DNA from: Pseudomonas alcaligenes | Lineage (GTDB): Bacteria; Pseudomonadota; Gammaproteobacteria; Pseudomonadales; Pseudomonadaceae | NCBI RefSeq assembly: GCF_014490745.1 | Contig: NZ_LZEU01000001.1 | Span: forward strand, 2,755,501 to 2,819,500 | DNA: 64,000 bases | Direction of reading: 5' to 3' | Part shown: positions 1-7,957 of the stretch, piece after piece | How positions within the stretch are numbered: position 1 is the stretch's first letter | How the letters are laid out: the number at the start of each line of letters is the position of its first letter | Translations under genes and position numbers: made by a program | The notes under the pieces: model-generated | Database searches by the model: none | What the model saw: the letters and a program-made list of their open reading frames with translations, nothing else | Told to the model about the DNA's origin: nothing

Positions 1-21
1 AAGCTGATCCGCAAGCACTGA
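1..21 (+). CDS. C-terminal end of an upstream gene (partial)
   Basis: The first 21 bases read in frame 1 as KLIRKH followed by TGA. This is probably the last few codons of a gene that begins left of the window. Nothing about its function can be read from six residues. A 7-bp hairpin (25-44, arms CGGCGCC/GGCGCCG) follows directly; it lacks a U tract, so it is at best a weak terminator. Confidence 0.35.
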   Translation, partial: KLIRKH

Positions 22-180
22 GGCCGGCGCCACCTTTGGCGCCGCGCTCGCCATAGCCGCAGATCGGCAAGCTAGCGCAGTTGCCCCAGGGTCAGTCGGT
101 GTGCGCTTGGCTGCGCATGGCGCACCCTGCAGCCACTCCGGGGCAAATCCGCAGAGAGCAGCCGCTGGCGACGGGCGGAC

Positions 181-209
181 TTGCCTGCTCGTTACCTGCA
201 CAGCATACT
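181..209 (+). promoter_or_regulatory. Candidate sigma70 promoter of the sulfur-detoxification operon
   Basis: TTGCCT (181-186) and CATACT (204-209) are separated by 17 bp, a good sigma70 geometry. The -10 element overlaps the first palindrome described below, as expected for a repressed promoter. The call rests on sequence pattern only. Confidence 0.45.
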
Positions 210-235
210 CCCCCAGTAAATACCCCCACCGGTAT
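206..235. promoter_or_regulatory. Tandem CsoR/CstR-type operators
   Basis: Two adjacent imperfect palindromes precede the repressor gene: TACT-N5-AGTA with a C-rich centre (206-218) and ATACC-N6-GGTAT (220-235). CsoR-family repressors bind A/T-flanked, G/C-tract inverted repeats of this kind, and the sites overlap or immediately follow the putative -10 element. A third, perfect copy lies at 519-533. Binding by the adjacent repressor is inferred. Confidence 0.5.
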
Positions 236-251
236 CCACGGAGTCGAGCCC

Positions 252-518
252 ATGAGCAGCCCCAACCCGCAACAACAGGACGCCATGCTCAAACGCCTGG
301 CCCGGGTCGAAGGGCAGATTCGCGGAATCCAGGCGATGATTCGCCGCGGCGAGCAGTGCGAGGCCATCGCCCAGCAGTTCTCCGCGGCGCGCAAGGCGCT
401 GGACAAGGCTTACCAGGAAATGCTCGCCTGCCTGCTCGAAGAGACGGTGCTGGATCCACAGCGCGACGACAGCGAGACCCTGGCCCGGGTACGGGCGATC
501 TTCACCAAATACACCTGA
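252..518 (+). CDS. CsoR-family transcriptional repressor, CstR-like (persulfide sensor)
   Basis: This 88-residue all-helical DUF156/CsoR-family protein has the typical start LKRLARVEGQIRGI (residues 13-26). The sensing dithiol is visible as Cys36 and Cys60. The position four residues before Cys60, where copper-sensing CsoR has a histidine ligand, is Glu56, so Cu(I) sensing is unlikely. A two-Cys, no-His pattern matches CstR, which reacts with per- and polysulfides. The context supports this: a rhodanese, a TauE-type exporter and a persulfide dioxygenase follow. I chose the ATG at 252 because upstream codons lack family similarity and the operators lie at 206-235. An FrmR or RcnR role is less likely from the neighbours. 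Confidence 0.85.
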   Translation: MSSPNPQQQDAMLKRLARVEGQIRGIQAMIRRGEQCEAIAQQFSAARKALDKAYQEMLACLLEETVLDPQRDDSETLARVRAIFTKYT

Positions 519-533
519 TACTCCCCGGGAGTA
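519..533. promoter_or_regulatory. Internal CstR-type operator, perfect palindrome
   Basis: TACTCCC-C-GGGAGTA is a perfect 7-bp inverted repeat around one base, starting one base after the repressor stop codon and ending 4 bp before the rhodanese start. It resembles the upstream sites at 206-235. It suggests a second regulated promoter, or a roadblock point, inside the operon. Confidence 0.5.
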
Positions 534-537
534 CGCC

Positions 538-1080
538 ATGACTTCACATTTCAACCTGATCGCTGCCTCCCGCTTCGCCGCCAGCCGGCAGCAGGGCGAA
601 GCGCAGTTCATTATCGATGTGCGCAGCCCGGCCGAATTCCGCGCCCTGCACGTGGCCGGCGCGCGCAACGTGCCGCTGGATCGCCTCGAACCCAGGCAAC
701 TGGTCGAGCAGCTCAGGGGCCAGGGCCTGCACAGCGGCGCCCAGCTCTATCTGCTGTGCCAACGTGGCCAGCGCGCGCAGCAGGCCGCCGAACAGCTGAA
801 AGCCCTGTTGCCGGGCATGCAGGTGGTCGAGGGTGGTACCGAGGCCTGCGTGGCCTGCGGCATGGCCGTGGATCAGAACGCCAGCGGCGTGATCAGCCTG
901 CAGCGCCAGGTGCAGATCAGCGCCGGCAGCCTGGTGCTGCTCGGCACCCTGCTCGGCACCTGGCTGCACCCGGCCTGGTATGGCCTGGCGGCGTTCGTCG
1001 GTGCCGGACTGACCTTCGCCGGCCTCAGCAACACCTGCGGCATGGCCCTGCTGCTGGCCCGCATGCCCTGGAACCGCTGA
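538..1080 (+). CDS. Membrane-anchored rhodanese (YgaP-like, rhodanese + DUF2892)
   Basis: This 180-residue protein has an N-terminal rhodanese domain (about 1-105) and a C-terminal DUF2892 segment with two membrane helices. The active-site loop LLCQRGQRAQQAA begins with the catalytic Cys of the rhodanese CxxGxR motif. A second Cys pair (ACVACG) lies between domain and membrane. YgaP-type proteins carry sulfane sulfur as a cysteine persulfide and face the cytoplasm. The gene follows the CstR-like repressor by 19 bp and overlaps the exporter start (ATGA), indicating one transcript with translational coupling. Its likely job is to accept or hand on persulfide sulfur for oxidation by the downstream dioxygenase. 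Confidence 0.88.
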   Translation: MTSHFNLIAASRFAASRQQGEAQFIIDVRSPAEFRALHVAGARNVPLDRLEPRQLVEQLRGQGLHSGAQLYLLCQRGQRAQQAAEQLKALLPGMQVVEGGTEACVACGMAVDQNASGVISLQRQVQISAGSLVLLGTLLGTWLHPAWYGLAAFVGAGLTFAGLSNTCGMALLLARMPWNR

Positions 1081-1835
1081 TGTCGCCGTTGCTATTGAGC
1101 GCTCTGAGTATTGGTACCCTGCTCGGCCTGCTGCTCGGCCTGACCGGTGCAGGCGGCTCGCTGGTGGCGCTGCCGCTTCTGCTCAGCCTGCATCTGCCGA
1201 TGCACGACGCCATCGGCGTCAGCCTCGGCGCCGTGGCGCTGACCGCGCTGGTCGGCGCCATTCCACGGGCCCGCCGCGGCCAGGTGTCTTGGCGGCCAGT
1301 GCTACTGCTGTCGCTCTGCGGCCTGCCCGGCAATGCTCTTGGTCAGTGGCTGTCGCGCTATGTGGCGGAGTCCGTGCTGATCGTCGCCTTCTGCCTGCTG
1401 GTGCTGTGGTCCGCCTGGCGCATGTGGCGCAGCGCCAGCTTGCCGCGCAGCGGCCAGGGTGCGGTGCGCAGCCTGCCGCTGCTCGGCATCGGCCTGGGTG
1501 TCGGCCTGCTCTCCGGCCTGCTCGGGGTCGGCGGCGGTTTTCTCGTGGTGCCTGGGCTACTCTGGTTCACGCCATTGTCGATGCTCGCCGCCACCGCCAC
1601 CTCGATGGCGGTCATCGCCCTGGTGTCCGGCGGCGGCTTCCTGCTCTACCTGAGCGGCGCCAGCCCCTCGCCGCTGCTGCTGTTCGGCCTGGCCGGCGGC
1701 GGCGCCCTCGGCGTGCTGGTCGGCAACCGCCTGGCCCAGCGCCTCGGCGGGCAGCGTCTGCAGCGCCTGTTCGCCCTGCTGCTGGTACTGGTCAGCCTGT
1801 CCCTGGCCGCGCAGAAACTCTCGGGAGGTCTCTGA
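1080..1835 (+). CDS. TauE/SafE family sulfite/sulfur-compound exporter
   Basis: This 251-residue integral membrane protein has about eight hydrophobic helices and two homologous halves, each with a Gly-rich signature (LLGLTGAGGSLVALPLLL near the start, GLLGVGGGFLVVPGLL in the middle). This is typical of the TauE/SafE (DUF81) family, which exports sulfite, sulfoacetate or thiosulfate. The start is the ATG overlapping the rhodanese stop. Beside a persulfide dioxygenase, whose product is sulfite, export of sulfite is the simplest reading, though the substrate is not visible in the sequence. Confidence 0.87.
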   Translation: MSPLLLSALSIGTLLGLLLGLTGAGGSLVALPLLLSLHLPMHDAIGVSLGAVALTALVGAIPRARRGQVSWRPVLLLSLCGLPGNALGQWLSRYVAESVLIVAFCLLVLWSAWRMWRSASLPRSGQGAVRSLPLLGIGLGVGLLSGLLGVGGGFLVVPGLLWFTPLSMLAATATSMAVIALVSGGGFLLYLSGASPSPLLLFGLAGGGALGVLVGNRLAQRLGGQRLQRLFALLLVLVSLSLAAQKLSGGL

Positions 1836-1836
1836 C

Positions 1837-2529
1837 ATGCTGTTCCGTCAACTGTTCGACAGCGCCAGCTCGACCTACAGCTACCTGCTGGCCGATGCCG
1901 GCGAGGCGATCCTGATCGACCCGGTCAAGGACAAGCTGGGCGACTACCTGCGCCTGCTCGAGGAGCTGCAACTGCGCCTGCTGCTGGCCGTCGACAGCCA
2001 CACCCACGCCGACCACATCACCGCCCTCGGCGCCCTGCGCGAGGCCACCGGCTGCCGCAGCGGCTTCGGCGCGCAGAGCGGCAGTCCCTGCGCCAGCTTC
2101 ACCTTCGCCGATGGGGCGCACCTCGCCTTCGGCCAGCGCGAGCTGATCGCCTGGCATACCCCCGGACATACCGACGACTCCTACTGTTTCCTGCTGCCGG
2201 CCACGGCGCACGAGCCCGGCAAGCTGTTCAGCGGCGATACCCTGCTGATCCGCGGCAGCGGGCGCACCGACTTCCAGAACGGCGACGCCCACCAGCAGTG
2301 GGCCAGCCTGCAGCGCCTGCTCGGCCTGCCAGGCAGCACCGAGGTCTGGCCCGGCCACGACTACCGCGGCTGGAGCTGCTCGACCATCGCCGAAGAAGCG
2401 GCGCACAACCCGCGCCTGCAGGTCGCCGACGGCGCGGCCTATGCGCGCCTGATGGCCGAGCTGAAACTGGCGCCGCCGCACCTGATGGACATTGCCGTGC
2501 CGGCCAACCGCGCCTGCGGACGCAGCTGA
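1837..2529 (+). CDS. Persulfide dioxygenase, ETHE1-like metallo-beta-lactamase-fold protein
   Basis: This 230-residue MBL-fold protein carries the metal motif HTHADH (THxHxDH), the second-site motif HTPGHTDDSY, the metal-bridging Asp of FSGDTLLIRGSGRTDF and the later His of PGHDY. The GRTDFQ segment and single-iron chemistry are characteristic of ETHE1 persulfide dioxygenases, which oxidise glutathione persulfide to sulfite. It starts 1 bp after the exporter stop and is the last gene of the repressor-rhodanese-exporter-dioxygenase operon. A glyoxalase II role is less likely because of the sulfur context. Confidence 0.87.
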   Translation: MLFRQLFDSASSTYSYLLADAGEAILIDPVKDKLGDYLRLLEELQLRLLLAVDSHTHADHITALGALREATGCRSGFGAQSGSPCASFTFADGAHLAFGQRELIAWHTPGHTDDSYCFLLPATAHEPGKLFSGDTLLIRGSGRTDFQNGDAHQQWASLQRLLGLPGSTEVWPGHDYRGWSCSTIAEEAAHNPRLQVADGAAYARLMAELKLAPPHLMDIAVPANRACGRS

Positions 2530-2658
2530 AACACGCCGCGGGCACAGCGTCTAAGCTGTAGGTGCGACCGCCGCACAGCTGCGCCGACAGTTCTTGAAGC
2601 TCGGGTTGCAGCCGGGCAAAGTGCCGATACGGACGCATAAAAACAATGAGGTTCATGC

Positions 2659-5412
2659 ATGCCTCGCCTCTGTCTGGCTCTGCTCCTGCTGTGCCTGAGC
2701 GGGCCGCTCTGGGCTCTGTCCCCGGCGCCCCTAGATCGGGATGAATTACGCCTGTCGCTGGCGCCCTACATGGGCTACTACGAGGATCGCAGCGGCACCC
2801 TCAGCATCGAACAGGTGCAGAGCCTGCCGGACAGCGAATTCCACCCGGTCAGGGGCGACCACGCCAACCTGGGCAAGAACGACTCGGTCTGGTGGTTCAA
2901 GGTACGCCTGATCAACAGCCGGCCGCAGTCGCTGAACGGCTATCTGGAAGTCAATTACGCCCTGCTCGACCACCTCAACCTGTACCTGCAGGACAGCGAC
3001 GGCCGCCTGCAGCAGCAGGAAAGCGGCGACCGCTTCGCCTTCTCCCAGCGCCCGGTGCAGGTGCGCGACTTCTGGTTCCCCCTGCAACTGCCGCACGGCA
3101 GCAATACCCTGCTGCTGCGCGTGGAAACCACCAGCACGGTGTTCGTGCCGCTATTCTTCAGTACCTATGGCGCCAGCGCCGCCGCCCAGGAAAACCTGAT
3201 GGGCATCAATGGCGCCTTCTATGGCGTGCTGTTCGCCATGTTCATCTACAACCTGTTTCTGTTCATCTCGCTGCGCGAATCGGCCTACTTCTGGTACCTG
3301 GTGTACAACCTCAACATCGGCCTGTTCGCCGCCTGCTTCGACGGCATGCTGTTCAAGCTGCTGCCCACCCACATCGGCCTGCAGTCGGTGAGCATCTATA
3401 TCCTGATGTTCCTGCACTGCCTCAGCGCCACCCAGTTCAGCCGCCACTTCCTGCATACCCGCCAGTATTTCCCGCGCCTGGATCGAGCCATGCGCCTGAT
3501 GATGCTGGCGGTGCTTGGCTGCCTGCTATCAGTACCGCTGATCGGTCTGCAGGCCTGGAACATTCTCGCCAGCCTCACCGTGCTGGCGGTCTCCCTGGCA
3601 CTGCTGCTGACCGGCATTTCGGTCTGGCGCCGCGGTATCCGCTACGGCTCCTACTACATCCTGGCCTGGGGCGTGCTGCTGGTGTCCTTCATGCTGGCCA
3701 CCAGCGGCTCGCTGGGGGTGGAGATCTTCGGTATCTACGGGGCGGCGGTGGTGAAGATTGGCGTCACCTTCGAGCTGCTGACCCTGTCCATCGGCCTGGC
3801 CGACCGCATCAACCTGCTCAAGGAAGAAGGCTTCCTGTCGCGCCAGGCCGCCGAGCAGGCGGAGGTCGAAAGCCAGGCCAAGAGCCGCTTCCTGGCCAAG
3901 ATGAGCCACGAGATCCGCACCCCGCTGAATGGCGTGCTGGGCATGTTGCAGCTGCTGCGCGACACCAACCTGGATCGCAACCAGCGCTTCTACGTGGACA
4001 CCATCAGCAGCTCGGGCAGCTCGCTGATGACGGTGATCAACGACATCCTCGACTACGCGCGCATCGAGTCCGGCAAACTCAGCCTGGAGCAGATCGAGTT
4101 CGACCTCGAGCAGCTGCTCAGCGATACCCTGATCCTGTTCAGCGCCCTGGCCCAGGACAAGCGTCTGCGTCTCTATGTCAGCCTGCAGGCCGGCGTGCCG
4201 CGACGCATCCTGGGTGACCCGACCCGCCTCAAGCAGGTGCTGATGAACCTGCTGGGCAATGCCCTGAAGTTCACCCAGGAAGGCTATGTGGCCCTCAACG
4301 TGTGCCGGCGCAGCAACAGCCTAGACCAGGCCCACCTGCTGTTCAGCATCACCGACAGCGGCATCGGCATGCACAGCGAGACCCTGACCCAGTTGTTCAA
4401 GTCCTTCTCCCAGGGCGACTCCAGCACCACCCGCCGCTACGGCGGCAGCGGGCTGGGCCTGGCCATCAGCAAGGAACTGGTGGAAATGATGAGCGGCCAG
4501 ATCGAGGTACAGAGCACTCCCGGCCAGGGTACCCGCTTCAGCTTCAACATCCCGCTGCAGTACAACAGCGAGGAAAGCGACGAGCTGAGCACGCTGATCA
4601 GCGGTCACACCGCCCTGCTCTGCTCGCTGGACGGCACCGGACTGGAGGCCCTCGGCCAGTTGCTCGAACGCTGGGGCATGCGCACCCAGCGCTGCCAGGA
4701 TCCGCAGCGCCTGCGTAGCAGCCTGGAAGAATTTTCCAGCGCGCCGCTGCTGGTGCTGATGACGCCCTGGCCCGGCAGCATCGGCCACTGGCTGGACAGC
4801 CTCGGCCCGCAACTCGAACGCGGTCAACGGGTGCTCCTGCTGCACCCGCCGGAGCACGCCCCCAACCTGCCCAACGAACAGGGCCTGCGCCTGCTCAACC
4901 TGCCGCTACCGATCGCCGTCAGCAACCTGCGCAGCACCCTGCAGGAGCTCTACAGCGAACGCCGCAGCGAGGCACGTCCGCAGCCGGCGGAGCCCAGCCG
5001 GAGCGGTAGCGCGGTGCCATGCATCCTGGTAGCCGAGGACAACATCGTCAATCAACTGGTGGTGCAGGGGTTTCTCAAGAAGCGCGGCTACTGCGTGCGC
5101 CTGGTCACCAATGGCCTGGCCGCGGTCAACGAGTACCGTCGCGACCCGACATCGGTGCAGCTGATTCTGATGGATTGCGAAATGCAGGAAATGGACGGCT
5201 TCGAAGCCACCCGCCAGATCCGCAAACTGGAAAGCAGCCAAAAGCTGGCCGCAGTGCCGATTGTCGCGCTGACCGCGCACATACTCGACGAGCACCGGCA
5301 GCTGGGTGCCCAATCCGGCATGGACGACTTCCTCGGCAAACCGCTCGACTGCCAACAGCTCTACGCCACTCTCGATCGCTTTCTGCTCGATCAGTCCGTA
5401 GCGAAGGATTAG
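2659..5412 (+). CDS. Hybrid sensor histidine kinase with 7TMR-DISM sensor (LadS/RetS-like layout)
   Basis: This 917-residue membrane kinase has a cleavable-looking signal (about 1-19), a periplasmic 7TMR-DISMED2-type domain (about 20-165), a seven-helix 7TMR-DISM membrane block (about 175-385), HisKA with [11 protein letters not shown] (phosphoacceptor His417), HATPase_c ([20 protein letters not shown]), a degenerate REC-like spacer and a C-terminal receiver. The receiver motif [13 protein letters not shown] places the phosphoacceptor at Asp839, with acidic residues in VAEDN. The architecture is that of Pseudomonas LadS and related kinases that sense ligands through DISMED2. No cognate regulator is adjacent. 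It starts 129 bp after the dioxygenase; that gap shows nothing beyond a short 5-bp hairpin (2562-2576). Confidence 0.85.
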   Translation: MPRLCLALLLLCLSGPLWALSPAPLDRDELRLSLAPYMGYYEDRSGTLSIEQVQSLPDSEFHPVRGDHANLGKNDSVWWFKVRLINSRPQSLNGYLEVNYALLDHLNLYLQDSDGRLQQQESGDRFAFSQRPVQVRDFWFPLQLPHGSNTLLLRVETTSTVFVPLFFSTYGASAAAQENLMGINGAFYGVLFAMFIYNLFLFISLRESAYFWYLVYNLNIGLFAACFDGMLFKLLPTHIGLQSVSIYILMFLHCLSATQFSRHFLHTRQYFPRLDRAMRLMMLAVLGCLLSVPLIGLQAWNILASLTVLAVSLALLLTGISVWRRGIRYGSYYILAWGVLLVSFMLATSGSLGVEIFGIYGAAVVKIGVTFELLTLSIGLADRINLLKEEGFLSRQAAEQAEVESQAKSRFLAKMSHEIRTPLNGVLGMLQLLRDTNLDRNQRFYVDTISSSGSSLMTVINDILDYARIESGKLSLEQIEFDLEQLLSDTLILFSALAQDKRLRLYVSLQAGVPRRILGDPTRLKQVLMNLLGNALKFTQEGYVALNVCRRSNSLDQAHLLFSITDSGIGMHSETLTQLFKSFSQGDSSTTRRYGGSGLGLAISKELVEMMSGQIEVQSTPGQGTRFSFNIPLQYNSEESDELSTLISGHTALLCSLDGTGLEALGQLLERWGMRTQRCQDPQRLRSSLEEFSSAPLLVLMTPWPGSIGHWLDSLGPQLERGQRVLLLHPPEHAPNLPNEQGLRLLNLPLPIAVSNLRSTLQELYSERRSEARPQPAEPSRSGSAVPCILVAEDNIVNQLVVQGFLKKRGYCVRLVTNGLAAVNEYRRDPTSVQLILMDCEMQEMDGFEATRQIRKLESSQKLAAVPIVALTAHILDEHRQLGAQSGMDDFLGKPLDCQQLYATLDRFLLDQSVAKD

Positions 5413-5441
5413 CATGGGCACCCCGCCGTAGAGAGCCCGCC

Positions 5442-5672
5442 ATGCTGATCCCCCACCACCTGCTCGAAGCCGATACGCTGGAACGCCTGCTGGAAGACTT
5501 CGTCACCCGCGACGGCACCGACAACGGCGACGACACCCCGCTGGCCACCCGGGTCGAGCGCGCCCGCCAGGCGCTGCACAAGGGTCAGGCGGTGATCGTC
5601 TTCGATCCCGACAGCCAGCAGTGCCAGCTGGCCCTGAAGAGCGAAGTGCCCCACGAGTGGCTGGAAGACTGA
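5442..5672 (+). CDS. yheU: YheU family protein (UPF0270)
   Basis: This 76-residue protein starts MLIPHHLLEADTLERLL and contains FVTRDGTD, the recognisable UPF0270/YheU pattern of small conserved gammaproteobacterial proteins of unknown function. It lies 29 bp after the sensor-kinase stop and could be cotranscribed. It converges on ynfA with a 3-bp gap. Confidence 0.85.
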   Translation: MLIPHHLLEADTLERLLEDFVTRDGTDNGDDTPLATRVERARQALHKGQAVIVFDPDSQQCQLALKSEVPHEWLED

Positions 5673-5675
5673 GTC

Positions 5676-6008
5676 TCAGCGCCAGCCCAGGCGCGGCCCG
5701 AGCAGAATGAGCGTGGCGCCGGCCACGCAGAGCAAGGCACCGAGCCAGTCGCTGAGCAGCGGCCGGGTACGCTCGACCAGGCCGAGCCAGGACAGCGAAG
5801 CAACGATGTAGATGCCGCCGTAGGCCGCATAGGCGCGCCCGGCGTATTGCGCCTCCACCCGCGTCAGCAGCAGGGCGAACAGGCTCAGGCTGAGCAGCCC
5901 GGGGGCGATCCACCAGGCGCTGCGACCGAACCGCAGCCACATCCAGAAAGCATAGCAGCCGGCGATCTCGAACAGCGCGGCGAGCAAAAACCACAGGTAG
6001 TTGAGCAT
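5676..6008 (-). CDS. ynfA: YnfA family small membrane protein (UPF0060)
   Basis: This 110-residue protein has four predicted membrane helices. The segments [14 protein letters not shown] and [11 protein letters not shown] are diagnostic of UPF0060/YnfA, a family related to small multidrug resistance transporters. It lies 18 bp downstream of an unknown minus-strand gene and probably shares its transcript. The membrane location is clear; transport activity is inferred from the family. Confidence 0.87.
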   Translation of the reverse strand: MLNYLWFLLAALFEIAGCYAFWMWLRFGRSAWWIAPGLLSLSLFALLLTRVEAQYAGRAYAAYGGIYIVASLSWLGLVERTRPLLSDWLGALLCVAGATLILLGPRLGWR

Positions 6009-6026
6009 GGCCAGTCCTCGGGTCGG

Positions 6027-6455
6027 TCAGCCGCGCAGGCTGCCTTCGCGCTCCCACACGCAGCGCATGCGCAGGTCATCTTCCTGCGGGCTGTGGAAGC
6101 CGCTCTCCGACTCCCAGCGGAAGGTATGCACGCCGTTCAGCTCGGTTTCCAGATGCACCACCGCGCTAGCCCAGTACAGACGCTTGAGCAGCGCCTCGAA
6201 CTCCTGCACCCACAGCGCCCACTCGTACTCCACCGCACGGTAGCTGGCGCCGAAATGGATCACCTGGGTCTGGTACAGGCCCTCGCCATCGGCCGAGCAG
6301 AAGGAGAACATCTCGCGCCCGAGAAACGGCCAGGCGTCGCCCTGGGGCAGCTGATCGAGCATGCGCCGGTTGGTTTCGCGGCGCAGCAGACGCTGCTCGC
6401 GGTCACCGGACGGCCAGTCACGGATGCAGCCATAGACGATGGATTCGGGCTCCAC
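6027..6455 (-). CDS. Conserved hypothetical protein
   Basis: I do not recognise a characterised family. The gene encodes 142 residues, soluble, without signal peptide, rich in Trp and Glu. It starts at GTG (6455) with GGAG about nine bases upstream. Coding character is as strong as in its neighbours, and ynfA follows after 18 bp, so it is probably a real cytoplasmic protein of the ynfA transcript. Confidence 0.7.
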   Translation of the reverse strand: MEPESIVYGCIRDWPSGDREQRLLRRETNRRMLDQLPQGDAWPFLGREMFSFCSADGEGLYQTQVIHFGASYRAVEYEWALWVQEFEALLKRLYWASAVVHLETELNGVHTFRWESESGFHSPQEDDLRMRCVWEREGSLRG

Positions 6456-6540
6456 GCGGATACTCCAGAAAGATCAGGCAGCCTTCTATCACAGGGCTTT
6501 GCCGCTGCAAAGGAACTATCGCCCAACAACTCGCCGCCGC

Positions 6541-7698
6541 TCAGCGGGCGGAGGGTACACGCAGGGCCCAGGCGATCAGGGTCATCAGCACGGCCAGGCC
6601 GATCAGCACGGCAAACGGCACCTGGTAAGTGCCAGCCAGGTCGCGTCCCAGGCCGACCAGCACCGGCGCCAGACAGGCCATGCAGTAGCCGGCGCAGAGC
6701 ATCATCGCCGTCCAGCGGCTGACCGCCAGCGGCGTGTGTACCTCGTACAGCGGCAGCACCAGGGACAGGGCGAACGAGCCGCTGAGGGCGAAGCCCATCA
6801 GCACCGCCCACAGCTCCGGCAGCAGCAGCGGCTGGAAGGTGATCAGGCTCATGCACAGGGTCAGGATCACCCCACAGGTCACCAGCAGGGGCTGGCGGAT
6901 GTCGAAGCGCTGCGCCAGCCAGGGCAGCAGCCAGGCGCTGGGCAGGCCGACCAGCATGAACAGGCTGAACAGGCCGTTGCTGTGCAGCAGGCTCAGGCCG
7001 GCCTCGTGGTAGCGCGCCACCAGCCAGGTGGCCATGCTGTAGAAGAACCCCGCCTGGATGGCGAAGAAGCCGGTGACCAGCCAGGCCCGCGACTCGCCCC
7101 AGGGCAGGCCGGCGCCATCGCTCGGGGTGGCCGGTTCGGTGCGATTGGGCAGGCGCAGCCACAACAACAGGGCCAGCAGCGCCGGCACGGCCCAGCTGGC
7201 CAGGCCGCGGCTCCAGTCGTCGCCCAGGGCCTGGGTCAGCGGCACGCTGAGCACTGCGCCGCTGGCCCCGCCAATCGCCATGCTGAAGGAATACCAGCCC
7301 ACCACCGAGCCGACCTGCTCGCGGAAATGCCGCTTGATAAAGGCCGACAGCAAGGGACCGGCCACTGCGATACCCGCGCCCAGCAGCGCGGCACTGCCAA
7401 TCAGCAGCGGGCTGTAACCGGCGCCCAGGCGCAGCAGCAGGGCCAGCATGATCAGCGCCAGGCACAAGCCGATGGTGCGCTCCAGGCCCAGGCGTACGGC
7501 CAGGCGCGGGGCCAGCGGAGCCAGCAGCCCCATGCACAGCACCGGCAAGGCAGTGCTCAGGCTGATCAGGCCACGACTCAGGGCCAGTTCACTGGCGATG
7601 CGCTCGATCAGCGGCGCCAGGGAGGTGATGCCGGGGCGCAGATTGATCGCCGCCAGCACCAGGGCCAGCATCAGCACGGCCCGGGATACGGGTTTCAC
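6541..7698 (-). CDS. MFS transporter, CynX/NimT family
   Basis: This 385-residue protein has twelve hydrophobic helices. The start INLRPGITSLAPLIERI is the family signature of CynX/NimT (cyanate or nitroimidazole type) permeases, and it has the usual length. The cyanate substrate is only a family name; no cynS or cynT is nearby. It is transcribed away from the cyclase gene. The 259-bp divergent gap (7699-7957) shows no RNA element that I recognise. Confidence 0.83.
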   Translation of the reverse strand: MKPVSRAVLMLALVLAAINLRPGITSLAPLIERIASELALSRGLISLSTALPVLCMGLLAPLAPRLAVRLGLERTIGLCLALIMLALLLRLGAGYSPLLIGSAALLGAGIAVAGPLLSAFIKRHFREQVGSVVGWYSFSMAIGGASGAVLSVPLTQALGDDWSRGLASWAVPALLALLLWLRLPNRTEPATPSDGAGLPWGESRAWLVTGFFAIQAGFFYSMATWLVARYHEAGLSLLHSNGLFSLFMLVGLPSAWLLPWLAQRFDIRQPLLVTCGVILTLCMSLITFQPLLLPELWAVLMGFALSGSFALSLVLPLYEVHTPLAVSRWTAMMLCAGYCMACLAPVLVGLGRDLAGTYQVPFAVLIGLAVLMTLIAWALRVPSAR

Positions 7699-7957
7699 GG
7701 AAATACCAACAACGTCGAGGCCAGGCAGGCCGGGGTTGCCACCCTACTCTTCCGGCCTTGCGCCGGGCAAGAGTGGACGACCAAAAATCTGACCACAAAG
7801 ACAACTACCACAAGCTATCTGCAGCCGGTCGCAGGCCACGCCGCATGCAGGTCGACAGGAAAAACCGGCAGATCATCTGGCAATCTGCCACGACGCCTGT
7901 TCAGCACCGCGCGAAACCAGCTAAAGTGCAATCAAAGTGCCAGTTAAAAGGCTCGCC

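Noticed and set aside
6439..7947. Long open frame (502 codons) on the + strand opposite the MFS transporter gene
   Set aside because: It is antisense to a clear twelve-helix transporter, Gln/His/Arg-rich without domains: a product of high GC content.
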